From positions 1-16,178 of the forward strand of contig CAYPNT010000068.1 of assembly GCA_964412235.1 (NCBI GenBank): 16,178 nt of DNA. Reading direction: 5' to 3'. The notes under the pieces were generated by a model. That model saw only the letters and a list, made by a program, of their open reading frames with translations, did not search any database and had not been told where the DNA came from. Position numbers and translations under genes: made by a program. This DNA comes from JAYZQT01 sp964412235. Its GTDB lineage: Bacteria; Pseudomonadota; Alphaproteobacteria; MPNO01; UBA830. Shown here piece after piece: positions 1 to 7,802 of the stretch (its first letter is position 1; the number at the start of each line of letters is the position of its first letter).

Positions 1-1037
1 ACGTCGCCGCCTGGGATACCGAAGTTTCAGACAGTCCGTTCCCGCGTGTAATACTCAATGAACCCGTCGTCCTCTTTCGAACAGAAAATGGGGTGGCCGC
101 ACTCGAAAACCGTTGTTGTCACCGCGCACTTCCACTCTCTATGGGAAAAGTTTTAGACAATCAGATTCAGTGCGGTTATCACGGGCTCGAATTCGATGCA
201 TCCGGTAAATGTGTGAAGGTACCCGGTCAATCAAAGATCCCGCCAGGAGCAAAAGTGCGCTCTTATCCCGTGGTGGAACGCTGGGGAATGATCTGGATAT
301 GGACAGGGGACCCGTCCAAGGCCGATGAAAATCTGTTGCCTGACTGGTGGTGGCTTGACAGCCCTGAATGGAAAATGATTCCCGGACGTGGGGGAGAGCC
401 TATGCATGTCGATGCCAACTATCTGTTAGTGTCAGACAATCTTTTTGACGTCACACATCTGAGTTATGTCCATCTTTCTTCCATCGGAACAGATGCAATT
501 GTTGACTTTCCGGCCAAGACTGAACGGTTTCCCCGCAGCATTAAAATGACACGTGTGGTGACGGACCGCCCGCCCGCGCCATTCTACCAAAAGGCCGGTA
601 ATTTTAAGGAAAATGTTGATCGCTTCCTAGTGACGACTTCGGATATGCCAGGTTATATTGTCAATCACGCAGGTACCGTAAAAATGGGGTCACCGGCGGG
701 CCCAGGGGAGGTCACGGAGGATATCGGCGTTGAAATGAAGGTAATGAACATGCCCACACCGGAAACGGAGACGTCCTCGCATTATTTTTATGCCCATTCG
801 CGCCACTTTAAGGTCGCTTCACCCGAGTGGGATGAAATTTATCGAAATCAATTCACGGCCGTATTTGAGGAAGACCGAGAAATTTTGAATGCACAGCAAA
901 TGCGAATGTCTTCAATGCCAGATGCTAAGGAAATTGATGTAAATTCTGACGCACCGAATATACAAGTGCGCAAATTAATGGATGAGCTTATCGCTACAGA
1001 AAACCAAAACCCGGCAGAGTTACAAAAAACAGCGTAA
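1..1037 (+). CDS. Rieske non-heme iron oxygenase, alpha subunit (vanillate O-demethylase-like), 5'-truncated by window edge
   Basis: Terminal oxygenase component of a two-part aromatic ring-hydroxylating or O-demethylating system; it takes electrons from a separate ferredoxin reductase not present here. The frame is open from the first base, and the first full codons read VAAWDTEV, matching the usual VanA-family start (WYVAAW), so only some 6-10 residues are missing. About 344 residues lie in the window. The Rieske [2Fe-2S] ligands are C38-x-H40 and C57-x2-H60 (window numbering). The mononuclear iron site is D149-x2-H152-x4-H157, with D291 (in EEDREILNAQQ) as likely third ligand. The GTG at 93 lies inside the Rieske domain and cannot be the true start. 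The TauD-type dioxygenase follows 15 bp downstream, so the two are probably co-transcribed. Family assignment is firm; substrate (methoxy- or hydroxy-aromatic acid, or other) is unknown. Confidence 0.93.
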   Translation, partial: VAAWDTEVSDSPFPRVILNEPVVLFRTENGVAALENRCCHRALPLSMGKVLDNQIQCGYHGLEFDASGKCVKVPGQSKIPPGAKVRSYPVVERWGMIWIWTGDPSKADENLLPDWWWLDSPEWKMIPGRGGEPMHVDANYLLVSDNLFDVTHLSYVHLSSIGTDAIVDFPAKTERFPRSIKMTRVVTDRPPAPFYQKAGNFKENVDRFLVTTSDMPGYIVNHAGTVKMGSPAGPGEVTEDIGVEMKVMNMPTPETETSSHYFYAHSRHFKVASPEWDEIYRNQFTAVFEEDREILNAQQMRMSSMPDAKEIDVNSDAPNIQVRKLMDELIATENQNPAELQKTA

Positions 1038-1052
1038 AAATTTAATAAATTG

Positions 1053-1907
1053 ATGAAAATACGCAGACTTAGTGATGCACTCGGAGCTGAAGTTACGGGC
1101 GTTGACTTAGCCAAGCTGAGCAATTCACTTTTCACCGAAATAAATGCAGCGTTTTTGAAACACCAAGTTCTATGTTTTCGCAGACAAACGCTAACGGCAA
1201 TCAAGCTTATAAAGTTTTCTGAGTGTTTCGGCGAGGTTCTGCCTCACGATAATCTCAAATTTACCCTCAAATCTCACCCAAAGATTTTGGTGCTTTCTAA
1301 CGATGTTGACAAAGATGGAAACCAATTAGGAGTAATCGATGCCGGGGACACATGGCATAGCGACCATCAATTCAAGAAACGTACCGCGAAATGTACTATT
1401 CTTTACTCTTTAAAAAACCCCTCGACGGGAGGCGCCACAGACTTCACTAATCAGTACGCTGCGTATGAAACGTTGCCTGCAGGAACCAAAGAAAAAATCA
1501 AATTTCTCCGAGGGCACCACTCAATAAGCAAATTAAAGAACAAACGTGCAATGATTTCTGGCGAACGCGAGGACGCGATAGAATTTTATAAACGCCAAGA
1601 ACTGGAAATACCCGACGTGGAACATCCTCTTGTTCGCATACATTCTGAGACTTCTCGCAAGTCTCTTTTTTGCTCACCCCGTTTCACAATAGGGCTCAAG
1701 GGAATAAATGCACAAGAGGGTGAACAGCTTTTGGACCAACTAATCGCTCATTCGATCAAACCAAAATTCCGCTATAGACATTTCTGGGAAGACGGAGATG
1801 TCGTGATGTGGGACAATCGTTGCACCAATCACCGAGCAACGGGTGGCTATTCTTATCCCGATATCAGACACTTATACAGAACCACCGTTGAAGGAGACGC
1901 CCCCTAA
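1053..1907 (+). CDS. TauD/TfdA-family 2-oxoglutarate-dependent Fe(II) dioxygenase
   Basis: Cytoplasmic oxygenase that couples 2-oxoglutarate decarboxylation to hydroxylation of a substrate, typically a sulfonate, aryloxyacetate or similar carboxylate. It is 284 residues, normal for the family. The N-terminus (LGAEVTGVDL) is the family signature. The iron triad is H102-x-D104 (WHSDHQF) and H260 (CTNHRATGGY); R272 or R276 would bind 2-oxoglutarate. A TTG at 1050 abuts the ATG at 1053; I prefer the ATG. No strong ribosome binding site is visible, so translation may be coupled to the Rieske gene, whose stop lies 15 bp upstream. The protein is rich in Lys and Asn and the DNA is more AT-rich than the Rieske gene. 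It faces the minus-strand cupin convergently. Family is confident, substrate unknown. Confidence 0.92.
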   Translation: MKIRRLSDALGAEVTGVDLAKLSNSLFTEINAAFLKHQVLCFRRQTLTAIKLIKFSECFGEVLPHDNLKFTLKSHPKILVLSNDVDKDGNQLGVIDAGDTWHSDHQFKKRTAKCTILYSLKNPSTGGATDFTNQYAAYETLPAGTKEKIKFLRGHHSISKLKNKRAMISGEREDAIEFYKRQELEIPDVEHPLVRIHSETSRKSLFCSPRFTIGLKGINAQEGEQLLDQLIAHSIKPKFRYRHFWEDGDVVMWDNRCTNHRATGGYSYPDIRHLYRTTVEGDAP

Positions 1908-1997
1908 TTCTCTGCGGAGTTTTGTACCCAATCAACCGATTAGCAAAAACGGAATTAGTTTTAAACCTCGATGAGAGCGGTCTGTTTTGTTTGTTTC

Positions 1998-2029
1998 TGG
2001 AAAAAAAAGATTCTGGGCGTAACCACCAG
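1998..2029 (-). terminator. Possible weak terminator for the minus-strand cupin/molybdenum operon
   Basis: Read on the minus strand just past the cupin stop codon, a short CTGG/CCAG stem (2026-2029 and 2013-2016) is followed after four bases by eight T (A-tract at 2001-2008). The stem is only 4 bp, so this is weak; the position and T-tract are the main support. Confidence 0.3.
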
Positions 2030-2053
2030 GCTTCTCTGTGCGCACTGTAATCG

Positions 2054-2518
2054 CTACCGACCGGTTCCCGTAATTCGATTCAGCATGAATTTCCATGGGG
2101 GCACGAGGTCCACATGCCCCTGCGGGGCATCATATTCCTCGGAAACTTCTATTATTGCTGTTCCGGGAATAGACATATCGTCGGTCCGCTCAAAAAGTGT
2201 TGTTTTTTCAAGACCAAATAAAACCCCGCAAGCTGTCCATGTATGAGCATGATCGTGTGGCCTAGCATCATGTTGATGTGGCCGCACCAAACCACCAACA
2301 AAAAACCCATAATCCGCGTCGTGATAAAGTATTAATTCTTCACCGCGTTTTCCTGGCCAATTAGAGCTGGCTTCCTGCAACTCTATATCTTTTATAAGTT
2401 TTCCTAGACAGGTCCGCACAGATTGCCAGTGGGACGTCCCTTCCGTATTTCCTCTGCCCCATAGAGCCCGAAGTTCGGAAATAAACGCTACAAAACTAAG
2501 ATTGTTGGTTTCAGCCAT
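2054..2518 (-). CDS. Small cupin, cysteine-dioxygenase-like metal-dependent enzyme (COG5553-like)
   Basis: A 154-residue single-domain cupin. The stretch PHDHAHTWTACGVLFGLE (residues 87-104) resembles the HDHGTWGVVGVLEGEE signature of the predicted metal-dependent double-stranded beta-helix proteins related to cysteine dioxygenase. Likely ligands are H88, H90 and H135 (APQGHVD); H81 and H83 (PHQHD) are additional. It starts at an ATG with GGAG 6 bases upstream and lies 30 bp after the stop of the molybdenum-enzyme gene on the same strand, so the two form a probable operon. A thiol dioxygenase or other oxygenase role is possible, but family members have varied or unknown substrates. It is convergent with the 2OG dioxygenase gene. 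Confidence 0.78.
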   Translation of the reverse strand: MAETNNLSFVAFISELRALWGRGNTEGTSHWQSVRTCLGKLIKDIELQEASSNWPGKRGEELILYHDADYGFFVGGLVRPHQHDARPHDHAHTWTACGVLFGLEKTTLFERTDDMSIPGTAIIEVSEEYDAPQGHVDLVPPWKFMLNRITGTGR

Positions 2519-2548
2519 AAGAGGCTCCAGAATTTGCAGTCTTGCTAA

Positions 2549-4861
2549 CTAAGCGGCGCGCGCCTCCTGCAATGCTTGCCAAACGCGTTCTGGCGTCGCA
2601 GGCATTTCAAACGTTTCTACACCAGCTCCTCCAAGTGCGTTTTTCACGGCGTTCATAACTGCAGGTAATGCCCCTACAGTACCCGCTTCCCCCGCCCCCT
2701 TCACACCGAGGGGATTTTGCGCGGTCGGCACGGGATTGGATTTGACATCGAACATAGAAAAATCCTGTGCCCGTGGCATTGCATAATCCATAAAGGAACC
2801 AGCTAGATTTTGTCCCGCCTCATCATACACCGCTCGCTCCATAAATGCTTGCCCAACACCTTGGGCGACACCACCATGAATTTGTCCTTTGAGCAACAAT
2901 GGGTTCAATACAGTGCCAACATCGTCAACAATAACATATGCGAGGATTTCTATATCTCCGGTATCAGGGTCTACCTCTATTTCGCATGCGTGTGTCCCAT
3001 TTGGGTAATTTGCGGTCGTCGGAGAGAAGGTTGCTCGTTCATCTATACCCGCATTAACCCCTACGGGCTGTTTCCCGGGAGCGTATGACGCCTTGGCAAC
3101 TTCCGCGAGACTCATTGATCGATCAGTGCCGACAATCGAAAAATGTCCTGCTTGATACACTATGTCCTCGACATGGGCTTCAAGTTGGAACGCCGCCAGT
3201 AATTTCGCTTTTTCGACAGCCGCCTCCGTGGCGCGCAGTACGGCGGAGCCTCCACATGTCGCCGACCGAGACCCGCCAGTACCACCTCCGATACCTTGCA
3301 AATCTGTGTCACCTTCACGCACCCGTATTTGGTCTACAGGCACACTGAGCGCTTCTGAGACAATTTGTTTATACACCGTATCGTGTCCCTGGCCCTGACT
3401 GATTGTCCCCGCTAACACTGTGACATTACCAGTTTTATCTATTCTAACAGTTGCCTCCTCCATTGAGGGGCCACCAGCACGTTCAATGGTGTTCGAAATG
3501 CCCATGCCGCGAAGTTTTCCGCGCAACGCAGATTCCTGTCTGCGTTTTTCGAAACCCGCGTAGTCGATCATTTTCAACCCATCATCTAGGTTTTTCTCAA
3601 AATCACCACAATCGTAAGTAAAGACCAATCCCGTCTTAAAAGGCATGCTACCAGGAGAAATAGTGTTTTGCCGCCGCAAATCCGCGGGATCCCTGGCCAG
3701 TTTTTTTGCGGCCTCCTCCACGAGGGTCTCTATTATGTAGGCGGCCTCCGGCCGTCCCGCGCCGCGGTACGGCGAAGTGGGAGTGGTGTTCGTGAAAACA
3801 CCCGAGACTTCGACGTGGATTGCGGGGGTAACGTAGGTACCAGCCAGAGTCCCAAGGTTATTTATAGGCGGGCCGTTTCCACCGGTGGTTACAAACGCTC
3901 CGAGTGCCGCCAAAGTACGAACATGCATCGCAAGAAAGTTACCGTCGTTATCCATTCCCAGGCGGGCAATGGAGTAATTGTCGCGACCTTGATAATCACT
4001 GAGGTGTCCCTCAGTTCGTTCCGATAACCATTTGACTGGGGAACCTACTCGAGCGGAGGCCCATAGCACCAGTATCTGCTCAGGATAGACACTGCCACGC
4101 AGTCCAAAACTGCCCCCCACATCTCCCGCGACTACGCGAACGTCCTGTTCCGCAATATCAAAGATTTCCGTGGCCAACTGCTCACGGATCTTGTGTGGAT
4201 AATGGCACCCGGTATACAACGTGTAACGCTTATCCATTTCATTGTAGTCACCAAGGTACGCACGGGGTTCAATTGTATTAGTGATTGTGCGCGTTATATG
4301 GAATGTTCGTTCGACTATGACATCTGCTTTTTGAAAGGCGTTCCTCGTCTCTTCCGGGTAACCTCTTTGTTCGTAAAAACATTCGTTATTTGGACGTTCA
4401 TCCCAAACGGCGGGCGTCCCGCCCTCCATCGCTTTTGCCGTAAGCACATTTTCAGGCAGGGGCGTATAGTCCACTAGCACACCTTCAGCCGCATCTTTAG
4501 CTTGTCCGATTGTGTCAGCAACGATAAAAACTACCGCTTCTCCAACATAACGAACGCGCCCAAGGGCAAGTGGAGGATTTGGAGGTTGGTACTGATTTTC
4601 ATTCCAGCTGGCGCCGCATTTGAGGTCACCCAATCCGTCAGAACGGTAGTCTTGGCCAGTCAAAATTACTTTTACGCCAGGCATTTTTGCGGCCTTAGAT
4701 ATATCGATACCGACGATATCGGCATGAGCATACGGTGACCGAACAACAAACCCGTGCAATTGGTGGAGAAGATTGTAGTCATCCGTATAGCGACCACCAC
4801 CTGTTAACAACCTCGGGTCCTCCGTGCGCGGCATCGGTTGACCAACGTCGAATTCGCCCAT
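2549..4861 (-). CDS. Molybdenum hydroxylase large subunit (xanthine dehydrogenase / form II CoxL-like)
   Basis: Molybdopterin-binding catalytic subunit of the xanthine oxidase superfamily, which hydroxylates carbon next to ring nitrogen, or aldehydes, with water as oxygen source. It has 770 residues, typical length. It opens with the usual GQPMPRTEDPRLLTGGGRYTDD. Residues 247-256 (DVGGSFGLRG) are a molybdopterin loop, QGQGH is present mid-protein, and residues 364-370 are PYRGAGR. That loop matches form II CoxL-like enzymes (AYRGAGR), not the AYXCSFR loop of true CO dehydrogenase, so CO oxidation is unlikely. The catalytic glutamate is E725 in GVKGAGEAGTVGA. AGGGA nine bases before the ATG is a good ribosome binding site. 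No FAD (CoxM) or [2Fe-2S] (CoxS) subunit gene is adjacent, which is odd. Downstream on the same strand is a cupin; the SDR-hyuAB operon diverges from its start. Confidence 0.94.
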   Translation of the reverse strand: MGEFDVGQPMPRTEDPRLLTGGGRYTDDYNLLHQLHGFVVRSPYAHADIVGIDISKAAKMPGVKVILTGQDYRSDGLGDLKCGASWNENQYQPPNPPLALGRVRYVGEAVVFIVADTIGQAKDAAEGVLVDYTPLPENVLTAKAMEGGTPAVWDERPNNECFYEQRGYPEETRNAFQKADVIVERTFHITRTITNTIEPRAYLGDYNEMDKRYTLYTGCHYPHKIREQLATEIFDIAEQDVRVVAGDVGGSFGLRGSVYPEQILVLWASARVGSPVKWLSERTEGHLSDYQGRDNYSIARLGMDNDGNFLAMHVRTLAALGAFVTTGGNGPPINNLGTLAGTYVTPAIHVEVSGVFTNTTPTSPYRGAGRPEAAYIIETLVEEAAKKLARDPADLRRQNTISPGSMPFKTGLVFTYDCGDFEKNLDDGLKMIDYAGFEKRRQESALRGKLRGMGISNTIERAGGPSMEEATVRIDKTGNVTVLAGTISQGQGHDTVYKQIVSEALSVPVDQIRVREGDTDLQGIGGGTGGSRSATCGGSAVLRATEAAVEKAKLLAAFQLEAHVEDIVYQAGHFSIVGTDRSMSLAEVAKASYAPGKQPVGVNAGIDERATFSPTTANYPNGTHACEIEVDPDTGDIEILAYVIVDDVGTVLNPLLLKGQIHGGVAQGVGQAFMERAVYDEAGQNLAGSFMDYAMPRAQDFSMFDVKSNPVPTAQNPLGVKGAGEAGTVGALPAVMNAVKNALGGAGVETFEMPATPERVWQALQEARAA

Positions 4862-4866
4862 TCTTG

Positions 4867-4927
4867 ATTTTCCCTTGAATTCTAAGTTTATTGTCTTCTT
4901 ATAGATGAATCCCGCTACAGGGAAAAT
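4867..4927. promoter_or_regulatory. Divergent intergenic region with 9-bp inverted repeat covering both ribosome binding sites
   Basis: ATTTTCCCT (4867-4875) and AGGGAAAAT (4919-4927) are exact reverse complements, separated by 43 bp, between the divergent molybdenum-enzyme and SDR genes. Each arm includes the AGGGA in front of its own gene, so the symmetry may only mean that both genes share a leader. A weak plus-strand promoter guess is TTGAAT (4875-4880) with TATAGA (4900-4905), but the spacer is 19 bp. Confidence 0.4.
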
Positions 4928-4942
4928 AGGGAGAAAATGGGA

Positions 4943-5719
4943 ATGAAACTGGCTAATAAAGCTGCCATCGTTACGGGTGCCGGGCGGAATATCGGCGAAG
5001 AAATTGCTGTCCTTTTTGCCAAGGAGGGGGCACGCGTCGCAGTCGTCGATATGGACGAAGAGCGGGCGAATTCCGTTACACGAAGAATAAAAGATGACGG
5101 TGGTGAAGCCGTTTCTATAAAATGTGACGTATCAGATGTTACCGATATCGCAAAGATGGTTTCTTCAACTGTCGAAGCTTTTGATGGGGTTGATATCCTG
5201 GTCAACAATGTCGCGGTTTCTGACAACAAGGATATCTTCGAACTGACTGAGGAAGAATGGCGCAAAACGATAGACATTACATTATCGTCTCCATTCTATG
5301 TAACCAAACAGGTCGCTAGTTGGATGGTGGCAAATGATCGTGGTGGAAAAATAATTAATATTGGCTCCACTTCAGGCTTTAAGGGCCGTCCAACAGCTCT
5401 CGCGTATACAGCAGCCAAAGGCGGGGTCTTTAACCTTACTCAGTCGTTAGCCGTCCAACTTGCTCCATATGGGATAATCGTGAACCAAGTTTCCCCTAAC
5501 ATGACCGGATCACCAGTGGGTCAATCTATTTTTGATAGAAATCGTAAAGTAAACAACCTCGTAGGGCGACCTGGTGAGCCCGACGAACAAGCTAAAGCCG
5601 TTCTGTTCCTTGCATCTGACGACGCGTCTTTTATAGCTGGAACGAATCTTTTCGTTGATGGAGGGACGATGGCGATGGCGTCATTTGCAGGTCCAGCCAA
5701 ACGCAAAGACATTAAATGA
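4943..5719 (+). CDS. Short-chain dehydrogenase/reductase (SDR), classical type
   Basis: NAD(P)-dependent oxidoreductase acting on an alcohol or ketone, 258 residues, cytoplasmic. The Rossmann motif is TGAGRNIG (11-18); D36 at the end of the second strand favours NAD(H). NNVA (88-91) replaces the usual NNAG. The catalytic residues are S142, Y155 and K159 (YTAAK). The fourth tetrad residue, normally Asn in a V/D-N-L-x-G segment, appears to be Thr (T113 in IDITLSSPF), which is unusual. ATG codons occur at 4937 and 4943; AGGGAG at 4928-4933 is 9 bases from the second but only 3 from the first, so I chose 4943. Its TGA overlaps the ATG of the next gene by 4 bp (ATGA), so it is the first gene of the hyuAB operon. 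Substrate unknown. Confidence 0.92.
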   Translation: MKLANKAAIVTGAGRNIGEEIAVLFAKEGARVAVVDMDEERANSVTRRIKDDGGEAVSIKCDVSDVTDIAKMVSSTVEAFDGVDILVNNVAVSDNKDIFELTEEEWRKTIDITLSSPFYVTKQVASWMVANDRGGKIINIGSTSGFKGRPTALAYTAAKGGVFNLTQSLAVQLAPYGIIVNQVSPNMTGSPVGQSIFDRNRKVNNLVGRPGEPDEQAKAVLFLASDDASFIAGTNLFVDGGTMAMASFAGPAKRKDIK

Positions 5720-7800
5720 CGGGTCCTTACCGTCTTGGCGTTGACGTCGGGGGAACCCATACCGACCTTGTTTTGTTAGATATTGGAAGCGGATCCGTAG
5801 AGATAAAAAAAGTTTCCTCGACCCCCTCTAATCCGGCCTTGGGCGTGCTTCAAGGTGTCAACCACTTTATTAATCAAGGAAAAAAACCGGATACGATCGA
5901 ATTCTTCTCGCATGGAACAACAATTACCACAAACGCGCTGCTCGAAATGCGTGGTGCGAAGGTCGGTATGATTATCAGCAAGGGGTACCGTGCAATCCAG
6001 GAAATTCAACAGCAAGCACGCGACGGAAATCCCTTCGATTATTTTTTTCAGCGGCCAGTACATATAGCACCGCAAAGTTTGACTTTTGAAGCTGGTGGCC
6101 GTTTTGATTTTGAAGGCAATGAACTCCAGCCACTCAATGACGCAGATGTCCGACACGCAGCTAGGGAACTAAAAGACAGGAACGTAAACTCTATTGCTGT
6201 AGTCTATCTCTTCTCATACATGAACCCACAGCACGAACGGCGGACAAGAGAGTTGATACTTGAGGAGTGGTCTGACGCGCAAGTTTCGTTGTCATCTGAT
6301 GTGTTGCCTCGCATTCGCGAATGGCCACGAATGTCGACCACACTTTTAAACGCGTATTTGGAACCAGTTCTCGTTAACTACATAAAAGATTTATCGGATG
6401 GGCTTGATAAGGGGGGCGTAAAAACACAACAACGTTTCTTAATGCAATCCAATGGCGGGGTCATGCCGTTTACGGCAGCAATCACCGGAGGAAAGACTGT
6501 TTACACACTATTTTCAGGGCCGGCTGCAGGTGCTCAAGCAGCAGCGTACCTGGCCCCCGCGGAGGCGAAAAGCGGTCTAGTGACCCTTGATATGGGCGGC
6601 ACCTCTTGTGACATTGCTTTTATAGAGGGAGGTAGCCCCCTCGAAACCACTGAGGGCGAGGTTGCTCGGCGACGCCTCGACGTGCCAGCTCTCGACCTTA
6701 CGACTATATCTGCGGGCGGGGGTTCTATTGCTTGGATAGATGGCGGTGGACTACTCACTGTTGGCCCGCGAAGTGCGGGCGCTGACCCTGGGCCCATCTG
6801 TTATAATAAAGGAGGCAAAGACCCTACAGTGACAGATGCCGATCTTGTTTGCGGTTTCCTTAATCCTCATTATTTTCTTGGGGGTGCCCAAACACTGGAT
6901 TTGAATGCATCTTTACAGTCACTAGAAAACGAAATTGGGCAACCTTTAGGCATGACTGCTATCGAAGCGGCGGTTGGGATAAGACGGATTGTCGATATGC
7001 GAATGGCTGATGAAGTCCGAATTTTTGGCGCAAAACGCGGTGTGGATACGCAAGAATTCACGTTATTACCTTTTGGAGGCGCTGGTGCTGTCCATGCGGC
7101 ACCAGTCGCGGAAGAACTTGGTATAGAGCGCATCCTAGTACCTGCCCGACCGGGAGCCTTTTCCGCAATAGGTCTACTTTGTACAGACGTGGTCCACGAC
7201 TATATACGTTCGGAGCTACGGCCGCTTTCTCAAGTATGCTCCGAACACGCCGAGCAAATTTTTTGCGAGCTAGAGGAACAGGGTAGCATTGAGCTTGAAA
7301 AGGAAGGATTGAATCTCTCTGGAGCAAGTTACGTTAGAGAATTTGATATGCGGTATACTGGACAAGGGTACGAGCTGCGTGTTTCCCTCGACGGAATTGG
7401 AACTTCCAGTGGCCTGGACGACGATGGGATGGCGGAAGCTCGGGATCGTTTTGACCACATTCATGCTCGCATTCATGGTCACGCTGCAAAAGAAAAGTCA
7501 GTTGAGATAGTCAGCTATCGTGTACGTGCCAAAGTGAACGTACCTAAATACAAACCTGTACCAAAAAAAGAAATTATAGAAGCACCTCCACCCCAAATCG
7601 CGGAGAAAGGGATTCGAGACGTATGGTTTACCTTCGAAAAGACCACAAAAACCAAAATATGGGACCGAAGTAAGTTGCCCCCAGGCACAGTGCTAACGGG
7701 ACCCGCCATCGTAGAGCAAATCGACAGCACAACTATATTGCCTTTGGGTTGGACAGGTTGCGTTGATAACTTAATGAACCTTATACTGATGCGAACCTAA
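5716..7800 (+). CDS. hyuA: Hydantoinase/oxoprolinase family protein, subunit A (HyuA-like)
   Basis: ATP-binding subunit of the HyuA/HyuB class, which includes N-methylhydantoinase, 5-oxoprolinase, caprolactamase and the acetone/acetophenone carboxylases. These use ATP phosphoryl transfer to activate an amide, lactam or ketone. It has 694 residues, full length. The N-terminal ASKHA phosphate loop is GVDVGGTHTD (8-17). HGTTITTNALLE and a LFSGPAAGA segment follow, and the second phosphate loop is LDMGGTSCD (291-299). The start is fixed by the ATGA overlap with the SDR gene, implying translational coupling. The B subunit starts 2 bp after the stop. Members cannot be assigned a substrate from sequence alone; the neighbouring molybdenum hydroxylase makes a lactam attractive, but that is inference. 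Confidence 0.93.
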   Translation: MTGPYRLGVDVGGTHTDLVLLDIGSGSVEIKKVSSTPSNPALGVLQGVNHFINQGKKPDTIEFFSHGTTITTNALLEMRGAKVGMIISKGYRAIQEIQQQARDGNPFDYFFQRPVHIAPQSLTFEAGGRFDFEGNELQPLNDADVRHAARELKDRNVNSIAVVYLFSYMNPQHERRTRELILEEWSDAQVSLSSDVLPRIREWPRMSTTLLNAYLEPVLVNYIKDLSDGLDKGGVKTQQRFLMQSNGGVMPFTAAITGGKTVYTLFSGPAAGAQAAAYLAPAEAKSGLVTLDMGGTSCDIAFIEGGSPLETTEGEVARRRLDVPALDLTTISAGGGSIAWIDGGGLLTVGPRSAGADPGPICYNKGGKDPTVTDADLVCGFLNPHYFLGGAQTLDLNASLQSLENEIGQPLGMTAIEAAVGIRRIVDMRMADEVRIFGAKRGVDTQEFTLLPFGGAGAVHAAPVAEELGIERILVPARPGAFSAIGLLCTDVVHDYIRSELRPLSQVCSEHAEQIFCELEEQGSIELEKEGLNLSGASYVREFDMRYTGQGYELRVSLDGIGTSSGLDDDGMAEARDRFDHIHARIHGHAAKEKSVEIVSYRVRAKVNVPKYKPVPKKEIIEAPPPQIAEKGIRDVWFTFEKTTKTKIWDRSKLPPGTVLTGPAIVEQIDSTTILPLGWTGCVDNLMNLILMRT

Positions 7801-7802
7801 TC

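Noticed and set aside
93..95. GTG as start of the Rieske oxygenase
   Set aside because: The frame is open upstream to the window edge and encodes the normal family N-terminus; starting here would delete the beginning of the Rieske domain.
848..1204. Minus-strand 118-residue open frame across the Rieske/2OG boundary
   Set aside because: Antisense to two well-supported genes, with serine-rich shadow composition and no recognisable motif.
2114..2130. Perfect 7-bp hairpin ATGCCCC-TGC-GGGGCAT
   Set aside because: It lies inside the cupin coding region, encoding DAPQGH, and has no T-tract; coding sequence explains it.
2810..4738. Several plus-strand open frames of 78-119 residues inside the molybdenum-enzyme gene
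   Set aside because: All are antisense to a full-length gene with intact catalytic motifs; none shows its own domain or start signal.
2549..4861. Carbon monoxide dehydrogenase (form I CoxL)
   Set aside because: The active-site loop is PYRGAGR, not the AYXCSFR loop of true CO dehydrogenase, and no coxM/coxS genes are adjacent.
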